A stretch of DNA of 64,000 bases from Cephalopachus bancanus (lineage: Eukaryota > Chordata > Mammalia > Primates > Tarsiidae), in assembly GCA_027257055.1 (NCBI GenBank), contig JAPVLO010000003.1, forward strand, positions 12,713,501 to 12,777,500. The letters run 5' to 3'. The notes beneath the pieces are model-generated. The model searched no databases. It was not told the DNA's origin and saw only the letters and a program-made list of their open reading frames with translations. Positions 44,217-54,390 of this stretch are shown here, piece by piece. The translations under genes were made by a program, and so were the position numbers. How positions within the stretch are numbered: the first letter of the stretch is position 1; each line of letters starts with the position of its first letter.

Positions 44217-44420
44217 TACCTGCTCATCCTTCAAGGTTGAGCTCGTCATCACTTTCGGACATCTTTCCTGGTCATTGGAGGCAGGGTCAGTGGCTACATG
44301 ACATCTGACTGTTACCCAACTCAACATTGGATGTGGTCCATTTGTTGTAAGCACCATAAGGTATTTCTTCTTGTGTAACCAGAACCTAGCAGACTGTCTG
44401 ATACATCGACTATATTACAT
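44217..44420 (+). mobile_element. L2 LINE, right part
   Basis: 'gctcatccttcaaggttgag' onward continues L2 across the insertion, to 'accagaacctagcagactgt' near the 3' end. Confidence 0.6.
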
Positions 44421-44554
44421 TAGTATGGGGGAAGTGGAAAGATGCTAGAAACCATGACATATATGAAAAGAAAATGAAGGAAGTAGGCCTGAAGAAAACT
44501 CAGGAAGATATATTAGCTCTTAATCATCCTAACAATAACTTCAGCTGGGTTACT

Positions 44555-44775
44555 ATTTGGATATCTGGTATGTGTTAGGCATGGTGTTAACTACTTTATG
44601 TAAAACCTTATCATTTAATTTCCTATATGACCCCTGTGAAAGATAAGTTCATTATCTTCACCCCCTTCTCAGAGAGGTAAACAAAACTACTCAAGATCAC
44701 AGAGCTTATAAGTGACAGGAACAACATTCATTGCTAGTCTCCCTACTTTTAAAGTCCAATCACTTTACACTGTAG
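44555..44775 (-). repeat. MIR SINE
   Basis: 'tgtgttaggcatggtgttaa', 'cttatcatttaatttcctat', 'cagagaggtaaacaaaacta' and 'ctcaagatcacagagcttat' are antisense MIR. Confidence 0.78.
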
Positions 44776-44844
44776 CCCTCACACACAGAGAAAGTAGCCT
44801 TGGGATCACTGGCATTGTCCTCTTTGTTTTGTTTTGTAATTAGC

Positions 44845-44930
44845 TAGTTATGTGACCTTAGACAGTCGCTTCCCTCTTACCTGGGTCTCTTGACCTCTCC
44901 TTTCTTAAAATTATCTTACCCTATAAACCA
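44845..44930 (+). repeat. MIR SINE core fragment
   Basis: 'agctagttatgtgaccttag' and 'cttcccctctt'-like sequence before 'acctgggtctcttgacctct' resemble a sense MIR core. Confidence 0.45.
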
Positions 44931-44964
44931 TCACAAGTGTTACTTCTTCAATCTCCAAGTATAT

Positions 44965-45343
44965 GTCAAACCTGACTCCTCCTCACCATCTCCACCACCA
45001 ATACCAGCCACCTTCGTCTTTCACTTGAACTTGTGCAGTTGATTCCCAACTCACCCCTGGTGTCCTCACACCCACTCCGACTAGCCTCGAACCCAAGATT
45101 TGTGCTACAGCCAGATTGTACCCTTAAAAATACAAACTTCTCATGGCTTCTCATTTGCTCTTAGGATAAAGACCAAATATTTAATACAGCATGCAAGACC
45201 TCTGCCTCTGACTCCAACTTCACCCCACCTCTCTCCCCACTGTTCCCTGAGCTTCAGTCTTACCATTTTTCAAACACCCCAAATCCCTGCTTCCTCACAG
45301 CCTTTGCAAATATTCCTCAGCCTGAAAGTCTCCTTCCTCCTGC
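44965..45343 (+). mobile_element. L2 LINE, left part
   Basis: 'ttgattcccaactcacccct', 'catggcttctcatttgctct', 'taggataaagaccaaatatt' and 'cagcctttgcaaatattcct' follow L2 up to the MST LTR. Confidence 0.7.
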
Positions 45344-45774
45344 TGCTATAGTTTGGATAGCTGTCCCCACCAAATCTCACGTTGAAATTTGATCCCCAGT
45401 GTTGGAGATGGGACCTAATGGGAGATGTTTGGGTCACAGGAGCAGATCCCTCATGAACAAATTAATGCTCTGGGGAGGAGACTTGGGGGGAGTGAATGAA
45501 TTCTCACTCTCTTCATTCCTGAAAGAGTGTATTGTTCCTAAAAAGAGGTTGTCACTTCCCCCTCTCTCTCTTGCTTCCCCTCTCACCATGGGACCTCTAC
45601 ACATACCAGCTTTCCTTTGCCTTCTTCCATGAGTGGAAGTAGCCTCAGGCCCTCACCAGATGCCCAGTCTTGAACCTCCCAGTCAGCAGAACCATGAGCT
45701 AAATAAACCTCTGTTCTTTATAAATTATCCAGCCTCAGGTGATCCTTCATAGCAACACTAAACAGACTAAGACA
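45344..45774 (+). mobile_element. MST-type MaLR solo LTR inside L2
   Basis: A complete ERVL-MaLR LTR, from TGCTATAGTTTGGATAGCTG to AACAGACTAAGACA. Internal blocks match MST in order: 'tgaaatttgatccccagtgt', 'cacttccccctctctctctt', 'ccatgagtggaagtagcctc' and AATAAA in 'gctaaataaacctctgttct'. Flanking 5-bp sites are CCTGC (45339-45343) and CCTCC (45775-45779), a target-site duplication with one mismatch. No internal retroviral region remains. Confidence 0.92.
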
Positions 45775-46085
45775 CCTCCATCACCTCTTCAACTCTTCCT
45801 CATCCTTTCAGCCATCCCAGGGATTGCTTCCTTAGAGACATCTTCCCTAACCCCAGAACAGACAGGCTCTGTCGGACATGCTCTTTGCTCACTCTTGTTT
45901 TTCTTTATAGCTCTTATAGATGTGCTGATAAATGACATACTTCTGTGATTTTTTTTAATAAGTATCTGTCTGTCTTCCTCACAGGCTGTAACTTCCAGGA
46001 CAGCAGAGTCTAGGTTCACTTTCACCCCTTTTTGTCCCCAGCACATGGCATGGGGCTTGGCAAAGAGTAAGTGCATAATAAGTAT
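45775..46085 (+). mobile_element. L2 LINE 3' end, right part
   Basis: 'gggattgcttccttagagac', 'atcttccctaaccccagaac', 'cttatagatgtgctgataaa' and 'cagcacatggcatggggctt' continue the L2 interrupted at 45343. Confidence 0.7.
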
Positions 46086-46420
46086 CTTTTAAAGGAATGT
46101 TGAAAGAATACACATCAGTTTCTTCATTTGATCAATGAGGGGACCTGACCGTGTGATCTCTAAGTTTCCTTCATCTTTGAGAGCCATCTCCTTAGAACAC
46201 TAAAGCACATTCCCTATTATTCCAGAAGACTTAACCAGACCAACAAGTAGGAAGATTTTTAGTTCAAAAGAAGAAAGTGCTTTCCAATAAGAGGAGCAGC
46301 CCAGAAATGGAAGCAGTTTCCCCACACAGTAATGAAACTAACCAAGTTGCAGTTGCTTCACCCTCTACTGGGGTACTAATAATACCGTGTCAGGTGAATG
46401 AGAATAAATAACCTCAACGT
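46085..46420. other. no recognised feature
   Basis: Unassigned DNA before the Alu. Confidence 0.5.
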
Positions 46421-46752
46421 CCCTCCCATTTCTTTTCTTTTTTTTTTTAAATCTTTATTTATTTATTTGTTTTGAGTTGGAGTCTCACTCTGTCACCCAG
46501 GCTGGAGGGCAGTGGCACATTCCTAGCCGCAGCAGCCTCGACCTGCTGGGTTCAGGCAATCCTTCGGCCTCAGCCTTTTAAGTAGTTGGAACTACAGGCC
46601 ACACCACCATGCGCGGCTAATTTTTTTGATTTACTGTACAGATGAAGTCTCGCCAAGTTGCCCAGGCTGGTCTCAAACCTGCAGGCTCAGGTAATCCTCT
46701 CACCTCAGCCTCCCAAAGTACTGGGATGATAGGCATAAACCACCACGCCCAG

Positions 46753-47126
46753 TGAAAGACGGTGGTGCACAGTGAGACTCGACACCCGTTAAGGCCAAGA
46801 GATTTAATGGGTCGAACGAGGTGGCTACAGGACCTGAGGGTCAGACTGTAGCCCCGAGGCAAGGGCGCGGTGGCTTTTATAGGGGCTTAGGGCGACCTGT
46901 CTGTCGTCTATAGGTCGGCTGGCAGAGCTCCATCCAGGTTGGTGGGTTTTTCGCGGGCGTGGGAAAAGGTGAGCCGGACTGTGGAAGAAGAACCCGGAAG
47001 GTGCTGTTTCAGACGCCCCCTTTGTTTGCCGGGTCGCCATTTTAGGTGGGGGGGGGGCGGGTTTAAGCCTCTTTCCAGGAAAGGGAGGGTATGTGGTTCT
47101 ACTTGTGGCTGGGAGTGGCCCTTTAC
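46753..47126 (-). mobile_element. CpG-rich solo LTR inside an Alu
   Basis: A 374-bp LTR on the minus strand, from GTAAAGGGCCACTCCC (initial T of TG apparently lost) to ACCACCGTCTTTCA. Flanking CCAG at 46749-46752 and 47127-47130 is a perfect 4-bp target-site duplication, typical of class I (gammaretrovirus-like) ERVs. It retains many CpGs, so it is probably fairly young. No gag, pol or env sequence is present, which suggests a solo LTR formed by recombination. A G run lies at 47048-47057. The family is unknown to me. Confidence 0.85.
46803..46882 (-). promoter_or_regulatory. LTR core promoter and poly(A) signal
   Basis: On the minus strand, CTATAAAAG (46874-46882) is a TATA box and ATTAAA (46803-46808) a polyadenylation signal about 70 bp downstream. 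This is the spacing expected when the LTR R region lies between them. Confidence 0.7.
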
Positions 47127-47284
47127 CCAGCCCTCCTATCTCTTAGAGTCTGTACCTGTGCGCAATAACCAAATTCAACTATAAATTCCAACTGTGTAAT
47201 TAAATAGTAATATCTTTTATGCTACGATTCATGTGTACTAAAATGAGATTTTAATCCCAGAGGGAGTTGACACATTATATTTAA

Positions 47285-47400
47285 GATATATTGAGCCACT
47301 TTGGGCACTTAGTAAAAATACAGATTCCCAGGTTGCCAATCTGGAGATTCTGATTCAGTTAACTTGACTACTTTTAACAAGAGACCACACATGATACAGA
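47285..47400 (+). mobile_element. MER5A-like hAT fragment
   Basis: 'gtaaaaatacagattcccag', 'gagattctgattcagttaac' and 'ttttaacaagagaccacac' fit the interior of a MER5A or related hAT element. Confidence 0.5.
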
Positions 47401-47429
47401 CAATTTTAGGTGACTTTTGTTTGAGGCAT

Positions 47430-47545
47430 AGAGTCCTGGACTAGGAGTTAGAAGACCTGGGTTCCAATCAAAGTTAATGACTAATTAGCCATAGAATGCT
47501 GGCAAGTTTATGATTTTTTCAAAGTCCCATAACTCTGGTATCATT
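47430..47545 (+). repeat. MIR SINE fragment
   Basis: 'tagagtcctggactaggagt', 'agaagacctgggttccaatc' and 'gctggcaagtttatga' follow the MIR 5' half. Confidence 0.65.
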
Positions 47546-48160
47546 TTGAAAAGAGGAACATTACTTCTAAATGTCCTGATGTAGGGTCTCATGGAAGCTG
47601 ATGCTTAGTGGTAGCATATGCTGCATTGATCCTAATCTCTACCTCTGCAAAGGATTCTAAAGGTCTTGTCTCAAAAGCTTCCAATGAATCTGTTTAATGT
47701 TTGGCCTCCTTCAGGGAATGGAGGCATATTTCACTTCCCTCAAAAATGATGAGAATTTTGGCAAAGATAAATTCAGCCACCTCAGTGACCAACTGTCAAA
47801 ACAAAGTTTCAGGATTTCAAAAGCTTCTCCCCACAAATGAGCCTTTTAAAACAGTTGTGGGATTACAAATGACATCCACCTAAGGTAAAAAACCTTTCTT
47901 CATTTTCCCCTCATTTCACACTTATTTTGTTCAAGATTCTATCTCCTATGGAAAATGCATATAAGAGATGCAAATGACTAACATAGGAATACAAGAAGAA
48001 TCCATTAAAATCATTTTTCTTCTGTTTCCATCCTGGAAATTTATAGATTTGAAACATTTTGGGGTATTAGAATTGGAAATTGGTATTTTTCTTAAAAAGT
48101 CTAGAGACAGAGAATTCAAATCTACTAGTCAGAGCCCATAGTCTCGCCTAGGGTTTATTC
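47545..48160. other. no recognised feature
   Basis: Unassigned. Confidence 0.5.
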
Positions 48161-48164
48161 ATTC

Positions 48165-48280
48165 TCACAAGCTTTCATTAGCCTCTACACATGTGACTAG
48201 TTTCTGCATATGGAGAAGTAAATTTAACATGGTCCCTGCCCTCAAGAAGCTTACATTCTAGCATGGCTTCATTCACCAGA
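48165..48280 (-). mobile_element. L2 LINE 3' end
   Basis: 'aacatggtccctgccctcaa' and 'gaagcttacattctagcatg' are a clear antisense L2 3' UTR motif. Confidence 0.7.
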
Positions 48281-48317
48281 ATTCTGTGTAATAAAGGAAA
48301 TATCCTGTGTCTACTTT

Positions 48318-48458
48318 TTCCAATATGATGGCCACCAGTCTCATGTAGCTACCGAACATTTGGGATAAGGCTGAGGAAGGAAATCCTTCATTTTAATTAA
48401 AGTTAAATTGACATGTGTGGATGATGGCTAGCGTGTAGCACAGTTCTAGAATTTAAAA
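48318..48458. mobile_element. hAT-like element, same kind as 10583
   Basis: 'tccaatatgatggccaccag', 'tctcatgtagctaccgaaca', an A/T-rich interior and 'gatggctagcgtgtagcaca' match the same hAT family as 10583-10866. It sits within the span of an antisense L2. Confidence 0.6.
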
Positions 48459-48609
48459 AAAAAGAAGAAAAAGAAAGAGGAGGAGGGAGAGGAAAGCTAA
48501 GAAAAACAAGGAGGAGGAGAAAAGAAAAGGAGGTAGAAGGGAGGAAGAGGAGAAAGAGGGTACGAGAGAAGGCAGAAGAAGAAAAGAAAGAAGAGGAGAA
48601 AAAAGGATA
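48452..48609. repeat. polypurine tract
   Basis: About 155 bp almost entirely A and G on the plus strand (AAAG, GGAG and GAAG units), with a handful of C or T. The 189-codon minus-strand frame across it reads as S/F/L-rich low complexity and is not a gene. Confidence 0.95.
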
Positions 48610-48649
48610 GAATATGGTGAATATGATTATAAGCTTTATAAACATTTTC

Positions 48650-49010
48650 ATGGAATGTTTGAGGGGCAGGGTGAAGGTGTTTAGGAAAAGTTGCAGAGTG
48701 AAGACTTTATTTGAGGGGTGAGGGGTGCTCGCCAATGGAAAATGGGGGAAGAAGTTTTCACAGGAGGAGCCACAGATTATACCACCCCACAGCAGCTTAA
48801 AAGCACACCGTGGGTTTTTAGCATGGTGGGTTGGCTTGGCTGAAGTACCAGATACTTGGGAAGGAAGCAGAGTGGGCAGAGATCTAAGAATGGGACAGGC
48901 GCAAGACAGGGGCCAAATCATAAAGGGTCCCAAGTATGGTTCTGAGGAGGTGGGGCTTTTGTTCACAGGCAAAACATTTCTCCTGGGGACACTCTAAAGC
49001 TTTTAAGTGG
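48650..49010 (-). mobile_element. L2 LINE fragment
   Basis: 'ggaagaagttttcacaggag', 'ggccaaatcataaagggtcc' and 'aagcttttaagtggtggttg' fit antisense L2 upstream of the 3' UTR seen at 48165. The hAT insertion and polypurine tract separate the two. Confidence 0.5.
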
Positions 49011-49560
49011 TGGTTGATGTGCCTGTTACTTGTTTGTTTTCCCAGGGGTGGGAATGAGAGTTGATGTTTCCATTGTCTTAAACTAACTTCCTGCTTCGGC
49101 TTCTTGCATGTATTTCTCGTTGCAAAACATTCTTGGTTTCTATTTTCACACAGTTCCAGATAAACATAAATATCAAAGTTACATTTAATTCAGTTCAAGT
49201 CTCTCTTTACTCTGTCCAAACAACTACTTCAACCCAGTCATCCAGGTAAAGAGTGAACCTTGTTTTTGTAGTAGGCATCATCCTGCTTGCAGGCCTGCCA
49301 GGAGACTCCAAACAGTCTCCAACTGCTCAAAAATAAAGAAGTGTTCCAGACCTTTGTGTAGAACTGAAGGACATTTCTGCATGGTTCAATCAAAATCTGC
49401 ATGACTCTGAAATGACGTGAGAAAGTGATGGAGAGGAGCAGTCAATGTTCTGTGATGCGCAGACACACCAAAGTCTCTCAGAAAGCACTTTATAATCACA
49501 GTTAGTATAAAGTTCCTTCCTTTTAGGCCAGCCCTGAAACACATTTGTAATTATAATGAC
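49010..49560. other. no recognised feature
   Basis: Unassigned. Confidence 0.5.
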
Positions 49561-49564
49561 CAAA

Positions 49565-49795
49565 AAAAAATCTTTTATTGAACATCAACTCTGTGCCAAA
49601 ACAGTGTGGGGAATGCTTTGCCTAAACTAGCCCATTTAGTACTTGCAACACTCTGAAAGGTAGGTATTTCTATCCCTCATTCACTGTAGATAAAGTGAAG
49701 CTCAGAGATGTTGTATAGCACATTACTTCCAGAGTCATACAGCTAGTAACTGACAGTGCCAAGTTCAAACCTAGAGTAAGCTACCTGAGTATTTA
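49565..49795 (-). repeat. MIR SINE
   Basis: 'cttttattgaacatcaactc', 'tgtgccaaaacagtgtgggg', 'taaagtgaagctcagagatg' and 'cagagtcatacagctagtaa' are antisense MIR, nearly full length. Confidence 0.78.
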
Positions 49796-50333
49796 CACTA
49801 CTGATAACCACCACTGGTGCTGCCAGGACACTGGTGCGACCATTATAACAGAAGGCATTCCCATCTCCTCCTGTCCCTGCCATGTTGCGTCAGTCTCTGC
49901 TACTTCATCTATAACATGGGCATAACTAAACCTTCACTCTAATCTCCAAAAGGTACAGAGAAAGCTTTGAAATTTTTCTTTAAAGCAGGGGGTATTTTTG
50001 GAAATCCCTCAGTCATGAAACCAATACATATTGGGCACCTACAATTTTACAGAATTCTCATCCAGAAGCCAAAGATACAAAAGAAATATTAAAATCTTTA
50101 CAAATTACAAAATAACTATGCTTTTGTAATGCAGTGGAAGTCCTCTTTCAGACATGATTGGGATCAGTAGTTGGTTGGATTTTTGAAAAGTTGGTTAAAG
50201 TGGAAAGAGTGATACACGCACACCATCAACATTTTATTTTAATGTAGAGTACATACATACATACATATCCATGACTTTGCTAGTCTTCTGATGTTCAGCC
50301 ATAGATTTTCTTTCAGTTTTCCACTTAGTATTT
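49795..50333. other. mostly unassigned
   Basis: 'acatattgggcacctacaat' (50025 on) may be an antisense L2 end. A short CATA run is at 50249-50265. Confidence 0.45.
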
Positions 50334-50348
50334 AAAAATCAGAATGCT

Positions 50349-50630
50349 GCCGGGCTCGGTGGCTCAGCCTGTAATCCCGCGCCTTTAGGAGGCTGAGGTG
50401 AGTGGATTGCCTGAGCCCGCAGGTTCGAGACCCGCCTGGGCAGCGAGACCTCATCTCTACAATAAATCAAAAATCAGCTGGGCATGGTAGCACATGCCTG
50501 TAATTCCGGCTACTCGGAAGGCTGAGGCGGAAGGATCGCCGGAGCCCAGCAGGTCGAGACTGCGGTGGCCGGGAGCGGCCACTGCACTCCAGTCTGGGCG
50601 ACAGAGTGAGACTCCAACTTAAAAAAAAAA
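50349..50630 (+). mobile_element. Alu, youngest local group, perfect target-site duplication
   Basis: A full-length Alu starting GCCGGGCTCGGTGGCTCAGC, with the shortened TGGCTCAGCCTG A-box region, B box GGTTCGAGACC, the about 5-nt deletion giving 'gggcagcgagacctcatc', and GTGGCCGGGAGCGGCCAC in the right arm. Duplications AAAAATCAGAATGCT lie at 50334-50348 and 50631-50645. Low divergence and a perfect duplication indicate recent insertion. Confidence 0.98.
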
Positions 50631-50811
50631 AAAAATCAGAATGCTGAAAACATGCCACTAACCCAGATAGAAATAATCCTCATTCGCAAAGAATTCTGTA
50701 GAGTTGGGGGAAAGGGAACTCATCTGGGTTTTTCATCCCAGGCACTATGATTTTTAGGTTTTAGGCAGAGGAGCATACAAGAACAAGAACCTGTCTTAAG
50801 AACCCTCCACT

Positions 50812-51102
50812 AGCCAGGTGCTGTGGCTCATGCCTGTAATCCCAGCACTTTGGGAGGCAGAGGCAAGAAGACTGTCTAAGTCCAGGGGTTTGAGACCAGT
50901 CTGTACAACTTGGCAAAACCTCATCTCTACAATAAATCAAAAAATTAGCCAAGTGTGGTGGCATACACCTATAGCCCCAGCTACTTGGGAGGCTGAAGCA
51001 GAAGGAACCCCTGAGCCCAGCAAGTCGAGGCTGTGGTGGCTGTGAGCATGCCACTGCACTTCAGCCTGGGCAACAGAGTGAGACTCAGATTCAAAAAAAA
51101 AA
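50812..51102 (+). mobile_element. Alu, older local group
   Basis: Starts AGCCAGGTGCTGTGGCTCAT and ends GAGACTCAGATTC plus A12. Duplications are AAGAACCCTCCACT (50798-50811) and AAGAATCCTCCACT (51103-51116), one mismatch. It lacks the right-arm stem strengthening of the young group. Confidence 0.97.
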
Positions 51103-51164
51103 AAGAATCCTCCACTTAACCTCCTTGCTAAGTTAACTACACCTGCCATTCCTTCTGTGAAACA

Positions 51165-51206
51165 TATGGACAGACACCCAAAGCATATGGACAGACACTC
51201 AGAGCA
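51165..51206. repeat. 21-bp tandem duplication
   Basis: CATATGGACAGACAC occurs twice, 21 bp apart, with CCAAAG and TCAGAG after it respectively. Confidence 0.85.
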
Positions 51207-51209
51207 AAC

Positions 51210-51840
51210 AGAGCTGTTAGCAGAACCACCAGTCTGCTACTGGCTTAAAACAGTCATCTGGGTTTGTATCCAAATGTGTTGATGACAATTGTACTTACTC
51301 TACAATGACATAACCTAAATATTATGAAATCCAGTGAAATAGGAATGCAGTAAGAGTTGCTTTTATTCTAAAAAAATTTGAATACTACTTTGACAAGACA
51401 CAGAAGGATGAATCATTACATAAATATTTTGGAAATAGGTGTGTGTGAGATGACTCTAAATAATTGGGGGAAAAGAAAAACCATAAAAGTCTACAATATA
51501 CTATGCCCAAGTTGTTTTATAAATGTTTTCAAGTTCTTATTGCATGTTAAAGAAAGCAAAACTGGAAATTGGAGATTGCACATCATGGCAGTGGTTTAGG
51601 AAAGAAAAAAGACTAAACTCAGTGAACCAATACCCAAAAAAAAGCCATGGCCTAACATCAAAAGACTGGCAAAGACATTGATATGTATGTACTCCTCATT
51701 GAAACAAAATGTTGATGTTCTCCCCACTTTATCCAACTTTTAAAAAAACCAACCAACTACTGGTCCCTATTATATCCAATAAGAGGACTTCCACTGCATT
51801 ACAAAAGCAGAGTTATTTTGTAAATTTTTTTACATTACAA
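51210..51840. other. no recognised feature
   Basis: Unassigned AT-rich DNA. Confidence 0.5.
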
Positions 51841-51846
51841 TCTTAT

Positions 51847-52242
51847 TGTAAGGCCGGAGGCACCAGAGGGCGGGGAGCTGCCTCAACAAGATGGCTCCAA
51901 CCCAAACCAGGAGAACAATGGGCGAAAGTGAGCCAGCAAAAATGAGTGACCACAACTAAGACTCCAGCCACAAAGCCAGCCCGTACCTGTTACAGCGACT
52001 CTAGCAACCCCATTCATCCAATCGCCAGCAGACATGACAGCTGTCCCAACCAGTGATTGCTTCCCCAATCCCCTCACAGTTTTCTCAGTGTGCCCTTTAT
52101 AAACCCATCGCCCATCTTGCTGGGTGCGACTTCTCTGGCCCACAGCTACATGGACTAGTGAACTTTGCCCTGGATTGCGCTAATAAATTTTTCTTGGCTC
52201 CTTTGTTGCCATTTCGCCTGGTCTGGTTTCATTTACCTTACA
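51847..52242 (+). mobile_element. solo LTR with perfect 5-bp target-site duplication
   Basis: A 396-bp LTR from TGTAAGGCCGGAGGCACCAG to GGTTTCATTTACCTTACA. The ends TGTAAGG and CCTTACA form a perfect 7-bp inverted repeat. CTTAT flanks it at 51842-51846 and 52243-52247. No internal region remains, so it is a solo LTR. 'caacaagatggctccaaccc' near the start is of a type seen in several class I ERV LTRs. I cannot name the family, and it is unlike the LTR at 46753. Confidence 0.92.
52018..52187 (+). promoter_or_regulatory. LTR CCAAT box, TATA box and poly(A) signal
   Basis: CCAAT at 52018-52022, TATAAA at 52098-52103 and AATAAA at 52182-52187 are in the usual U3-R order, about 75 and 80 bp apart. 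The LTR may retain promoter potential. Confidence 0.75.
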
Positions 52243-52247
52243 CTTAT

Positions 52248-53930
52248 GAAGATGGTAAAATACTTGTTGGACATGGCCAAGTCTATGCTCTGAAATGATC
52301 TACATTTCGTTAGTGTGTCTATAATGGGACAAGTCAAGTGCTCCCACTAAGGGGCTAAGAAGGCCTCTACCCAGACAGGCCACAGGGACTGTCCCTGTGC
52401 CCAGAAGATCCAGATGTACTTTGATGTGTCTCACCGTCATTGTGTCTCTCGCAGACTTGACTTGAGTTGAGATGTATGCTTTTTATCTTGAGGACTTTCA
52501 TTTCTAAGTCTTCCTCTTTACTGATCTACTCTTGATCAAATGATTGACTCATTATCAGTTGATCTGTATGGAAGGGGCACTTCCCTCCAACTTCCTGTGA
52601 AAAGTCCTGGCAGCATGTTTTGCTCTAAAGTTGCCCCTAAGGAGCAATGAATTGTTTCTACTTGGCAAACATTAAACTATTCCATGAATTTTCATATGCT
52701 TGTATAACTAAAAACTACTTACTGAGCTACTAGATATTACAAAAATTGGTTACTAATATATTAAAAGCAGCACATTATTCAAATCAGCACATTGTTAAAT
52801 AAAATGTGCTGAATTCTTTAATTCAGTTGTTACTCCCCCAAAATCTGGCTATTTCTATAAGACACAAAGCTCTTGTTGTGTGTGAATAATCTCAAATGGT
52901 TGGAATTCTAGCAATTTTCAGAAAAAAAAAATTCATTGCTTCCAGAGTTTCATCACTGGGGTCTAAAGTTGACTATGGTATTAGTTGTCTCTGCTCTTGT
53001 TTTAATTCACAGACCTACAGAATTACTGTTAGATTTTATTTCTCCTGATTTGTTCTTAAGAAACCAACTGCATTGTTGCCATTATGACTAGTATCATAAA
53101 GTTCATACTATTGGTATGAAAAGTTTTTGAGTCACTGCTCTGCTTGTTAATTAGAATGGTTGAGTGAAACTACAACTCTGTCTCATTGACTTGAGAATTT
53201 TACAGTAATCATGTTCTTTTTAGCAGCTGTCATCCCTCTGTCCTAATCAGTGTTCTCTCTGCTATGAACAATATTTAGCTTTTAGTCCAAAGCTAAATCC
53301 CCTTTGGACTCAAAAAAAAAATCACTTCCTACTCAGAGCCTAAATTGAAAAAGATCCCCATTTACAGTTCTGCGATATTTCCTGGGTCACACCACCACAC
53401 ATCTTCCCAGGAACCAGTGTACTTAATCACGCCATGCCCAATATGTCATGACGTATGTGTACATAAATAAAAGTTGCACTGTCCCACAGAATATTAGAAT
53501 TAGGATTATAATTAAGTTTACTAATTTCTTTCTGGAGATAGATTTTCTTATTTAGACAGCATACTCAAAAACAGTCTTCATGTCTTTGCTCTGTCTCTCC
53601 ATCCAGTCAATCTCTACTCAACTACCAGATTTGATCATTTCACCTTTCTGCCACAAGTTGAAAAATAGATAGAGAGATAGATTAAAGTAAGCAACCTTAC
53701 TAATATGTCTGTCCACATTGTAAACAGATTAAAATGTAAACATTTTTGTCCAGAATGCACACCCTCCGTGGTGGAAACCCAATCAATTTCTTTTACTCTA
53801 TTTTCCCCACACCCCCTTTCATATAATCTTCATCTTAATAAAATTGAACTGTTACTGGCACCTGATTTTAAGATACCCTGCCTCACTTGTGGTGATCCAT
53901 CTGCCTGACAGCCCTTTCCCATACTTTGTA
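52248..53930. other. no recognised feature, about 1.7 kb
   Basis: An AT-rich stretch with no repeat I recognise. Short inverted repeats occur at 53274-53310. It is a candidate for unique, possibly conserved, non-coding sequence. Confidence 0.4.
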
Positions 53931-54257
53931 TGGGTTCATGGTCTACTTAATCTTCAAAGTTAGCCCAAAGGCTAGGTCCTCTAAGACACTTCCCCAAATT
54001 ACCCTAAGCAGGAAGTAGTCTCCACCTCCTGGAATCCCAATGATGCATTCCCTCACTACTCCCTTAAATTGCACTTTCAGTTTTGCATCTTAGTTAATTG
54101 CGTCTGCCCTTTTTACTGTAAGCTTCTTGATAGCAGGTATGTGTGATTTTCATCTTCCTATCTTCCCATTCTCAGGCCCATCACTGACCCTTGCAAGTAG
54201 TAAGTGGTCAGTGAATTTCAGTATGAATAAATATATGAATGAATAAATGAATGAACC
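53930..54257 (+). mobile_element. L2 LINE 3' end
   Basis: 'tcctctaagacacttcccca', 'cgtctgccctttttactgta', 'agcttcttgatagcaggtat' and the terminal GAATGAATAAATGAATGAA are L2. Confidence 0.72.
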
Positions 54258-54390
54258 TGACATGCACATAACTAAGTAGTTCTCTCCTCCTGAAGCTTCA
54301 TTTCTAAACATTTGTTTCTAGGTGAACTGGCCTTGCTATAAGCACCCCAGGCAGGGCTTAGCAGATTAGCAGACAGTCTCTTGCTTGATT

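Larger units (their letters stand above)
46435..47132 (-). mobile_element. Alu, older local group, split by a solo LTR
   Basis: The Alu occupies 46435-46752 (to …CACGCCCAG). Its last two 5' bases lie at 47131-47132, after the LTR and the LTR's duplicated CCAG. Alu target-site duplications are CTCCCATTTCTT (46423-46434) and CTCCTATCTCTT (47133-47144), 10 of 12 matching. The element reads TGGTTTATGCCT at the A box, GGTTTGAGACC at the B box, and keeps 'aacttggcgagac'. Confidence 0.93.

Noticed and set aside
46939..47184. GC-rich, CpG-rich patch as a CpG-island gene promoter
   Set aside because: The CpG density coincides with the 374-bp LTR bounded by CCAG duplications and does not extend beyond it.
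48403..48972. 189-codon minus-strand open frame, the longest in the window
   Set aside because: Its middle is the translation of a polypurine tract and its ends overlap L2 and hAT fragments. Composition is low complexity with no domain.
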